Positions 7,297 through 12,104 of a stretch of 14,112 nt of DNA are shown here, piece by piece. Source of the DNA: Nonomuraea sp. (lineage in GTDB: Bacteria > Actinomycetota > Actinomycetes > Streptosporangiales > Streptosporangiaceae); assembly GCA_013362835.1 (NCBI GenBank), contig JABFVJ010000149.1, positions 1-14,112 of the forward strand. The letters are read 5' to 3'. The position numbers were made by a program, and so were the translations under genes. Position 1 is the first letter of the stretch, and each line of letters begins with the position of its first letter. A model generated the notes under the pieces. It was given only the letters and a program-made list of their open reading frames with translations. It had not been told where the DNA came from and searched no databases.

Positions 7297-8058
7297 TCAC
7301 CTGTCCAGCAGGAAGGCCAGCGCGTCGGAGCTGAAGCGTTTGTCGGTGAAGGTGCCGCTGTGGCCGCGGCCCGGGTAGACGACGAGCCGGGCGCCGGGGA
7401 TGCCCTCGACGGTGGACCTGGCCAGGTCCAGCGGGTAGACGAGGTCCTTGTCGCCCTGGATCAGCAACGTGGCCGCCTTGATGGTGTGCAGCCGGCCGCG
7501 CAGGTCGAAGCCGTCCTCGGCGTTGAGAACGGTGACGGCGTCGCTGTGGTCCTTGCGGCCGCCGTCCGACAGCCACAGCAGCCACCGGAGCACTCTCCGG
7601 CCGATCGCCGACCCGGTGACGATCTCGGCCAGGGCGGGGCTGGGCCGCCTGCCCTGCCGTGCGCGCTCGATGTAGGTGCGCTGGGCCCGCTTGCCGACCG
7701 GTCCGAGAGTGCAGGCCGTACCCGCCAGAACCAGGCGGTCGACCAGGGCGGGGTGGTCGGCGGCGAGTTGCAGGGCGATGGAGCCGCCGGTCGAGATGGC
7801 CAGGATGTTCACCGGCCCCTCGAAGGTCGCCTTGATCGCTTGCGCGTAGACGGCGGCCAGGTCGGACATCGTCGTGGTCGACGGCAGCCCGGGCGGCCGG
7901 TTGACGACGTAGACGGTGAAATGTGCGGCGAACGGCCGCACCATCCGCAGGGTGGACCAGCGTGCCAATCCCGTCGGGTTGGCCGCCTCGGGGGTGTAGA
8001 GCAGGACGACCAGGGGCGCTCCCGCGCCGACCGACAGGTACGGCAGGCCGTTCATCAT
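7297..8058 (-). CDS. Alpha/beta-fold hydrolase
   Basis: This 253-aa protein is a complete alpha/beta hydrolase with the nucleophile elbow LAISTGGS (Ser89), an acid in LIQGDKDLVYPLD (Asp205 by usual position) and the catalytic histidine in YPGRGHSGTF (His233). A helical cap region lies at roughly 120-180. The family covers esterases, lactonases and dehalogenases, so the substrate is unknown. It begins at ATG 8058 overlapping the TetR stop by 4 nt (ATGA), and is therefore probably co-translated with, and controlled by, that repressor; a second Met one codon later (8055) is an alternative. Such TetR/hydrolase pairs often respond to a small lipophilic compound that the enzyme degrades, which here is inference. 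Confidence 0.9.
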   Translation of the reverse strand: MMNGLPYLSVGAGAPLVVLLYTPEAANPTGLARWSTLRMVRPFAAHFTVYVVNRPPGLPSTTTMSDLAAVYAQAIKATFEGPVNILAISTGGSIALQLAADHPALVDRLVLAGTACTLGPVGKRAQRTYIERARQGRRPSPALAEIVTGSAIGRRVLRWLLWLSDGGRKDHSDAVTVLNAEDGFDLRGRLHTIKAATLLIQGDKDLVYPLDLARSTVEGIPGARLVVYPGRGHSGTFTDKRFSSDALAFLLDR

Positions 8059-8639
8059 GGGGTGATCCCTTCTGTGACCGCGTCGATCAGGCGATCCATC
8101 ACGGCCGGATAGATGTCGGCGCCCAGGTGTTCCGCGTGCAGCGGGGTCAGCAGAACCGCGCGCAGCACGCCGAGCAGGACCTGCGGATCGCCCTCCAGGC
8201 GGGTGCCGAGGAAGTGGAGCACGTCGGCCATCGGGCCGTCCGCCGCCGCGGCCAGGCGCTCGGGGGTGAGCTTGGCGGCGACCGCGGCCATCTCCTGGGG
8301 GTGCGACATGAGCCGCCGGTAGAGCGGGTTGGTGTCGAGCTCGGCGATCGTGGCGCGCAGGAAGCGGCGCAGCGCGTCGCGGGCGTCGGCGCCGCGGTTG
8401 AGCCCTTCGTCGATCACCCGGCGCCTGACCTGCTCGCTCTGGCGCATCATCGCCTCGAAGTACAGGTCCTCCTTGGAGCCGAAGAAGGCGTACAGCGACG
8501 ACTTGGCGATGCCCGCGGGAGCGGTCAGCTCTTCCAGGGACGTCTTGCGCAGGCCCTGGGTCGAGAAGAGGCGGGTGGCGGTGTCGAGCAGTTGCCCGGT
8601 GATCCGCGACCGCTCTTCCTCGGAGAACGCGGGCGGCAT
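8055..8639 (-). CDS. TetR-family transcriptional regulator
   Basis: This 194-aa protein has the N-terminal TetR DNA-binding domain: RITGQLLDTATRLFSTQGLRKTSLEELTAPAGIAKSSLYAFFGSKEDLYFEAM (12-64), with the helix-turn-helix at about 33-52. The rest is an all-helical ligand and dimerisation domain. I chose the ATG at 8639 because GGAGA lies about 5 nt upstream and it gives a normal-length N-terminal arm; longer in-frame starts up to 8801 would run through the operator, the -10 element and the divergent sigma-factor start. It overlaps the hydrolase gene by 4 nt. The inverted repeat at 8652-8674 sits between its -10 and start codon, so autorepression is likely. Confidence 0.93.
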   Translation of the reverse strand: MPPAFSEEERSRITGQLLDTATRLFSTQGLRKTSLEELTAPAGIAKSSLYAFFGSKEDLYFEAMMRQSEQVRRRVIDEGLNRGADARDALRRFLRATIAELDTNPLYRRLMSHPQEMAAVAAKLTPERLAAAADGPMADVLHFLGTRLEGDPQVLLGVLRAVLLTPLHAEHLGADIYPAVMDRLIDAVTEGITP

Positions 8640-8651
8640 GGTGTCTCCATT

Positions 8652-8674
8652 TGAACAGATCGGATTTTTGTTCA
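8652..8674. promoter_or_regulatory. Putative TetR operator: TGAACA-N11-TGTTCA
   Basis: Perfect 6-bp arms TGAACA (8652-8657) and TGTTCA (8669-8674) are separated by 11 nt in an AT-rich stretch, right after the minus-strand -10 TATGAT (8681-8676) and before the tetR Shine-Dalgarno. A dimer bound here would block tetR-hydrolase transcription and could also affect the divergent sigma-factor gene. Confidence 0.55.
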
Positions 8675-8675
8675 C

Positions 8676-8681
8676 ATCATA
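8676..8681 (-). promoter_or_regulatory. -10 element TATGAT of the tetR-hydrolase operon
   Basis: On the minus strand the hexamer reads TATGAT, a 5/6 match to TATAAT, about 37 nt upstream of the tetR ATG and directly flanking the inverted repeat. The expected -35 position is G-rich and does not match consensus, so the promoter may be weak or use an alternative sigma factor. Confidence 0.5.
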
Positions 8682-8751
8682 CCGCTCAGAAATCCGCCGC
8701 CCCATCGTCAGTCCTGGTATCCCCTCGCCACCCACGCAAGGATTGACGACC

Positions 8752-9720
8752 ATGACCGACGCCAGACTGCCGGGCGACGCCGCACAGTTCGCGCTCATCA
8801 CCGAGCCCTACCGGCGCGAGCTGCAGGTGCACTGCTACCGCATGCTCGCCAACTACGACGACGCCCAGGACATGACGCAGGAGACGTACCTGCGCGCCTG
8901 GAACAAGCGGGAGTCGTTCAAGGGCCACGCCGCGCTGCGGACCTGGCTGTACCGGATCGCGACGAACGCCTGCCTCGACTTCCTGGACAAGCGCAACGAC
9001 CGCATCCCCGTGCCCGCCGAGCTGCCGGGCGCCGGCTCGGACGTGCACTACCTCCAGCCCTACCCGGACCGGATGCTCCCGGAGGACCCGCTGGAATCGG
9101 TGGTGGCGCGGGAGACGATCGAGCTGGCGTTCATCGTCGCCGTCCAGCATCTGCCGCCCAGGCAGCGCGCGGTGTTCATCGTGCGCGACGTGCTCGGCTG
9201 GCCGGCGTCGACGGCCGCCGACACCCTCGACCTGACCGTCCCGTCGGTGACCAGCGCACTGCAGCGGGCGCGCGTGACGATACGCGAGCAGCTGCCCGGC
9301 CGCCGCCTCGACTGGCGCGGCCCCGCCACGCACGACCTGTCGGAGGCCGAGCGCGGCGTGGTGAGGTCGTACATGGACGCCCACGAGCGCAACGACCTCG
9401 ACGGACTGGCCGCGCTGCTGCGCGACGACCTGCGCTTCACGATGCTGCCCGACCCGGGCACCTCGGTCGTCGGAGCCAAGGGCGCGGTGGACGGCTGGGT
9501 CTCCGGTGGCCTGTTCCAGCGCGGCTACGACGACTGGCGCTGCATCGCCACGACGGTCAACCGCATGCCCACCGCCGCGCTGTACCTCCGTGCTCCGGGC
9601 GACCCGGCACACCGCCTGTTCACCATCGCGGTCCTGCGCATCGTCGACGGTGAGATCGCCGAGCTCACCGGGTTCGACGCCGCGGACAAACCCTGGCTGG
9701 GTCTGCCCGCGACGTTGTGA
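8752..9720 (+). CDS. ECF sigma factor with C-terminal SnoaL-like domain (SigG/TIGR02960-like)
   Basis: This 322-aa protein has sigma region 2 at about 18-82 (PYRRELQVHCYRMLANYDDAQDMTQETYLRAW, then RTWLYRIATNACLDFLDKR) and region 4 at about 123-177 (LPPRQRAVFIVRDVLGWPASTAADTLDLTVPSVTSALQRAR). A SnoaL/NTF2-like extension follows at about 198-315, ending in ELTGFDAADKPWLGLPATL. The YLQPYPD linker and overall order fit the SigG-like group rather than classical anti-sigma-controlled ECFs. In such proteins the C-terminal domain modulates activity in place of a separate anti-sigma factor, and none is seen here. The ATG at 8752 is preceded by AAGGA (8738-8742). The gene is divergent from tetR and convergent with the RibD-C gene. 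Targets are unknown. Confidence 0.92.
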   Translation: MTDARLPGDAAQFALITEPYRRELQVHCYRMLANYDDAQDMTQETYLRAWNKRESFKGHAALRTWLYRIATNACLDFLDKRNDRIPVPAELPGAGSDVHYLQPYPDRMLPEDPLESVVARETIELAFIVAVQHLPPRQRAVFIVRDVLGWPASTAADTLDLTVPSVTSALQRARVTIREQLPGRRLDWRGPATHDLSEAERGVVRSYMDAHERNDLDGLAALLRDDLRFTMLPDPGTSVVGAKGAVDGWVSGGLFQRGYDDWRCIATTVNRMPTAALYLRAPGDPAHRLFTIAVLRIVDGEIAELTGFDAADKPWLGLPATL

Positions 9721-9750
9721 CCGGACACGTTCAAAGCGTGGGGGCCGTGC

Positions 9751-10314
9751 TCATCTCCTCGTCTCGTACCGGGTCATCAGCACGCCGCCGGGGAACGTCC
9801 GCGTCTCGACCAGGTCCAGGTTCACCCAGCTGTCGAGCGCGCCGAAGAACGGCCTGCCGCCGCCCAGCAGGACCGGGACGGTGACCAGCACGTACTCGTC
9901 GATCAGCCCGGCCCGCATGGCCGCTCCGGCGAGCGTCGGGCCGACGATGTCCATCGGGCCGCCGTCCTCGGCTCGCAGCCGGGCGATCTCGGCGACCGCG
10001 TCGCCGGTGACCAGGCGGGTATTCCAGTCGACCTTGTCGATCGTCGACGAGAACACCGCCTTCGGCATGTCCCGCCAGCGGCGCGCGTATTCGATCGTCG
10101 CCGGGCCGGCGCCCGGCTGCTCGTCGGCGGTGGGCCAGTGGGAGCTCATCCTCTCCCACAGTTTGCGCCCGTAGAGCGCCAGGCCCGTCGCGGCCACCCG
10201 GTCGGACCACCACTGGAACAGCTCGTCGCTGGGCACCCCCCAGTCGAGGTTGTCGCCGGGCGCGGCGACGTAGCCGTCCAGGCTCATGTTCATCCCGTAG
10301 GTCAGTTTCCGCAT
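9751..10314 (-). CDS. RibD-C / dihydrofolate-reductase-family protein
   Basis: This 187-aa protein belongs to the DHFR-like fold group related to the RibD reductase domain, common in actinomycetes and probably NADPH-binding; it is not a canonical FolA. Visible marks are MNMSLDGYVA (8-17), ALYGRKLWE (46-54), GGPMDIVGPTLAGAAMRAGLIDEY (118-141) and VPVLLGGGRPFFG (146-158), where the family expects the cofactor-binding loop. I preferred ATG 10314 to an in-frame start at 10359 because AGGAGG (10328-10323) lies 8 nt upstream and the family begins with this strand. A perfect inverted repeat overlaps that ribosome binding site. The gene converges on the sigma factor, with 30 nt between the stops. The physiological substrate is unknown. 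Confidence 0.9.
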   Translation of the reverse strand: MRKLTYGMNMSLDGYVAAPGDNLDWGVPSDELFQWWSDRVAATGLALYGRKLWERMSSHWPTADEQPGAGPATIEYARRWRDMPKAVFSSTIDKVDWNTRLVTGDAVAEIARLRAEDGGPMDIVGPTLAGAAMRAGLIDEYVLVTVPVLLGGGRPFFGALDSWVNLDLVETRTFPGGVLMTRYETRR

Positions 10315-10325
10315 GTCGTCAGCCT

Positions 10326-10346
10326 CCTGTGAGTCGATCTCACAGG
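10326..10346. promoter_or_regulatory. Perfect inverted repeat overlapping the RibD-C gene ribosome binding site
   Basis: CCTGTGAG (10326-10333) and CTCACAGG (10339-10346) form perfect 8-bp arms with a 5-nt spacer. On the minus strand the right end shares CCT/AGG with the AGGAGG ribosome binding site (10328-10323). It could be an operator within the transcribed leader or an RNA hairpin that hides part of the ribosome binding site. TGTGA and TCACA half-sites resemble CRP sites, but the spacing is 7 rather than 6. Confidence 0.6.
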
Positions 10347-10367
10347 TACAGACGGTCACGCCGCGGA

Positions 10368-10373
10368 AACCTA
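10368..10373 (-). promoter_or_regulatory. Possible -10 element TAGGTT for the RibD-C gene
   Basis: On the minus strand TAGGTT (TANNNT) lies about 54 nt upstream of the ATG, which would place the inverted repeat at 10326-10346 just inside the transcript. No good -35 is seen, so this rests on pattern and position. Confidence 0.3.
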
Positions 10374-10424
10374 ATCGGTCCGTGCCCCACGACCCGAAAC
10401 CCTAGTAATCGTCGGCCCCTATAA

Positions 10425-10444
10425 GGCATGTAGGCATGCATGCC
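10425..10444. repeat. GGCATG repeats with 12-bp perfect palindrome
   Basis: GGCATG occurs at 10425-10430 and again at 10433-10438, the second copy forming the perfect palindrome GGCATGCATGCC (10433-10444). The three half-sites in 20 bp look like a binding site for a dimeric or cooperative regulator, lying between the two divergent transcription units. Confidence 0.5.
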
Positions 10445-10492
10445 ATTCAGCAGACTCGCTTTGTCTTTGTCAAGGCCCAATTTTGCGGCCGA

Positions 10493-10510
10493 TACTCAGT
10501 CGGCCGAGTA
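10493..10510. repeat. Inverted repeat TACTC-N8-GAGTA with flanking direct repeat
   Basis: Perfect 5-bp outer arms (10493-10497 and 10506-10510) enclose a partly symmetric core. CGGCCGA also occurs as a direct repeat at 10486-10492 and 10501-10507, a 15-bp period. This is consistent with a protein-binding site, but function is unknown. Confidence 0.4.
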
Positions 10511-10630
10511 GTCAATCCAATATTTCGCCTGGAAGCGCCGTTGAAGTGGCCATTCTTGCGACCGTTAGCCGCGCTAAATAACATCGCCGTCTTGATATGT
10601 CAATAGCTGCGTTAGAAATGAATTTGTCAC

Positions 10631-10663
10631 TGCTATTTCGGCTGCCGGGGTGGCGAAATGGCA
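10631..10663. promoter_or_regulatory. 10-bp inverted repeat directly upstream of the thioesterase/NRPS promoter
   Basis: Arms TGCTATTTCG (10631-10640) and CGAAATGGCA (10654-10663) are complementary at 9 of 10 positions with a 13-nt spacer. The right arm ends 3 nt before the -35 hexamer, so the site is centred about 55 nt upstream of the expected transcription start, a classical position for an activator dimer. The regulator is not in this window or is not recognisable as such. Confidence 0.6.
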
Positions 10664-10666
10664 CCA

Positions 10667-10695
10667 TTGACTGCTTGTATTTGCCTGGATATAAG
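10667..10695 (+). promoter_or_regulatory. Near-consensus sigma-70 (HrdB-type) promoter of the thioesterase/NRPS operon
   Basis: TTGACT (10667-10672, 5/6 match) and TATAAG (10690-10695, 5/6 match) are separated by exactly 17 nt. Transcription should start near 10702, giving a leader of about 194 nt before the thioesterase ATG, or about 60 nt before the possible leader ORF. It is the best promoter match in the window. Confidence 0.7.
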
Positions 10696-10761
10696 AGGGT
10701 TTGTCGTATCACGATGATCTGTAGTTCATATGTAGTGACCATCGACGAGGAGCGTCACTTC

Positions 10762-10833
10762 ATGCCGAGCACCCTCCGCCCGCTACAGCATTGCCTCCGG
10801 CCGACAGGCCACCGAGGGGGTGCTGGGCGATAA
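10762..10833 (+). CDS. Possible 23-codon leader ORF in the NRPS operon leader
   Basis: ATG at 10762 is preceded by GAGGAG (10747-10752, 9-nt spacing), the best Shine-Dalgarno anywhere ahead of the thioesterase. The frame encodes 23 residues rich in Arg, Pro and Gly and stops at TAA 10831-10833, 62 nt before the thioesterase ATG. An ATG at 10714 would extend it to 39 residues but has no well-placed ribosome binding site. It spans the potential hairpins at 10768-10824, so its translation could change leader folding. It could equally be a chance ORF. Confidence 0.35.
   Translation: MPSTLRPLQHCLRPTGHRGGAGR
10768..10824 (+). promoter_or_regulatory. Structured leader with nested hairpins
   Basis: AGCACCC (10768-10774) pairs perfectly with GGGTGCT (10818-10824), enclosing a second hairpin GGCC-GACA-GGCC (10799-10810) flanked by CCTC/GAGG. 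All of it lies inside the possible leader ORF. There is no T-tract, so a rho-independent attenuator is unlikely; translational control or RNA stability are alternatives. Confidence 0.35.
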
Positions 10834-10895
10834 CCGGACAGATCACCGCGGCGTCGCTCAGCCCCCACCCACACGGCTCGACGACTGTCCGCACG

Positions 10896-12104
10896 ATGTT
10901 CTGCCTGCCCTTCTCCGGTGGTGGCGCCAGCGCCTACAACGCGCTCCAGCGTGCGCTCGCCACCCACGCGTCCGCTCCAGCCGCCGTCGTGCCCCTCCAG
11001 TTACCCGGGCGCGAGAACCGCATCGCCGAACCGCCCGCCTTCAGCGTCGAGAACATCGCCGACGAGATCGCGCCGGCGACCGGCGAGCCGTACGCGCTGT
11101 ACGGCCACAGCATGGGGGCCAGGCTGGCCTTCGAGGTGGTGCGTGAGCTGCGGCGGCGCGGGTTGCCGCTGCCGGTGCGGCTGTACGTCGGCGGTGCGCA
11201 TCCGCCGCACGCCCGGGTGCCGCTGGCCGCCACCGCCGACCTGCCCGACGACGCGTTCATCGAGCAGCTGATCCGGCGGGCCGGGGCGATGCCGCAGTTG
11301 CGGACCGAGCCGGAGATCCAGGAGTTGTTGCTGCCCGTGCTCCGGGCCGACCTCGGGTGGCTCAAGCGGTACCGGTTTCGGCCGGAGGCGCCGCTGGAGG
11401 TGCCCGTGGTGGCGTTCACCGGGCTGGCGGACCATGAGCTGACCCCGGCCGACGTGGCGGGGTGGGCCAGGCACGGCAGCGCGGGGTTCCGGCTGCGGGT
11501 GCTGCGTGGCGGGCACCTCTTCGTGCGTGACGACGCCGCCGAACTGGCCGCCCTGATCGCCGCCGACCTGGCCGAGGGGCCGCCGAGTCCGCCCTGGGAT
11601 CTGGGGTCGCCGCCGGGCGGTCTCGCCGGAGCCTGCGCCGAGGACGAGGTACGGCTGTGGGCCGTCCCCGGTCATCCGCGCCCGGACGCGGGTGCGGTGG
11701 TGGCGGAGGACGGCGGGCTGGCGCTGGTCGCGGTCAGCGGGCGTGCCGGTGTCGGGGTGGGGGTGGCCCTGACGGGCGACGTCCCGGCGGAGGAGCTGGC
11801 TCGATGGTTCACCCCGGAGGAGCTCGACGAGCTCGACGGCTACGCCGAGGAGGATCGTGGCTGGCTGGCCCTGCGGGTGCTGACCGCCAAACGGGCCCTG
11901 GCCACCGCCCGGCAAGCCGCCGGGTCCGCCGAACTCCCGGTGCTTTCCGCTCTCCCCGATCTCGCCGATCCCGCGCCGTGGTCATGGGGCCGCGGGCAGA
12001 TCTGCCACCTGCCGCTGCGCACCCCGCTGGGTGACGCGCTGGCAGCGGTGGTCACGCCGTACCCGCACCCCCGGCTGAGCCTCGACATCCCGGCAGGACA
12101 GTAA
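10896..12104 (+). CDS. Type II thioesterase fused to a degenerate 4'-phosphopantetheinyl-transferase-like domain
   Basis: This is a 402-aa two-domain protein. Residues 1-228 form a type II (editing) thioesterase of the GrsT kind, which frees NRPS carrier proteins from wrong or stalled acyl groups: CLPFSGGGASAY (3-14), LPGRENRIAEP (36-46), nucleophile GHSMGARLAFEV (Ser72), acid in FTGLADHE (Asp179) and GGHLFV (His207). Residues about 249-400 resemble a PPTase (FTPEELDEL, then LRVLTAKRALATA, then a C-terminal DALAAVVTPYP strand), but the expected GVDxE is GVGVAL and the WxxKEa glutamate is Arg (TAKRAL), so metal binding and catalysis are probably lost. Start: ATG 10896 lacks a strong Shine-Dalgarno; TTG 10791 is the only other in-frame start seen. 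Codon 36 is TTA (11001-11003). Its TAA overlaps the NRPS ATG (TAATG). Confidence 0.85.
   Translation: MFCLPFSGGGASAYNALQRALATHASAPAAVVPLQLPGRENRIAEPPAFSVENIADEIAPATGEPYALYGHSMGARLAFEVVRELRRRGLPLPVRLYVGGAHPPHARVPLAATADLPDDAFIEQLIRRAGAMPQLRTEPEIQELLLPVLRADLGWLKRYRFRPEAPLEVPVVAFTGLADHELTPADVAGWARHGSAGFRLRVLRGGHLFVRDDAAELAALIAADLAEGPPSPPWDLGSPPGGLAGACAEDEVRLWAVPGHPRPDAGAVVAEDGGLALVAVSGRAGVGVGVALTGDVPAEELARWFTPEELDELDGYAEEDRGWLALRVLTAKRALATARQAAGSAELPVLSALPDLADPAPWSWGRGQICHLPLRTPLGDALAAVVTPYPHPRLSLDIPAGQ

Larger units (their letters stand above)
10315..10761. other. AT-richer divergent intergenic region
   Basis: This stretch separates the RibD-C gene (leftward) from the thioesterase/NRPS operon (rightward). 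Base composition is visibly more AT-rich than anywhere else in the window and codon bias is lost in all frames, so the moderate open frames here (for example the leftward one at 10512-10742) are not credible genes. It holds at least four inverted repeats plus promoter elements, listed separately. I see no RNA gene or transposon end. Confidence 0.7.

Noticed and set aside
9721..9750. CACG-N7-CGTG hairpin between the convergent sigma-factor and RibD-C genes as a terminator
   Set aside because: The stem is only 4 bp and there is no T-tract on either strand; too weak to call.
10328..10344. CRP-type binding site (TGTGA...TCACA) upstream of the RibD-C gene
   Set aside because: The half-sites are separated by 7 nt, not the 6 nt of the CRP consensus; kept only as a generic inverted repeat.
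10643..10663. Stretch resembling the 5' end of a tRNA-Leu (GCCGGGGTGGCGAAATGGCA)
   Set aside because: The D-stem does not close, no matching acceptor 3' strand, T-arm or anticodon arm follows within about 90 nt, and the -35/-10 promoter elements occupy the place where they should be.
10631..10663. StrR-type activator site upstream of the NRPS promoter
   Set aside because: Arm sequence and spacing differ from the GTTCGA/TCGAAC pattern of StrR-family sites; regulator family left open.
10512..10833. Overlapping open frames on both strands in the AT-richer island (76 and 78 codons)
   Set aside because: No G/C third-position bias and no ribosome binding sites at their starts, and the plus-strand one runs through the promoter. 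Only the 23-codon tail starting at 10762 was kept, at low confidence.
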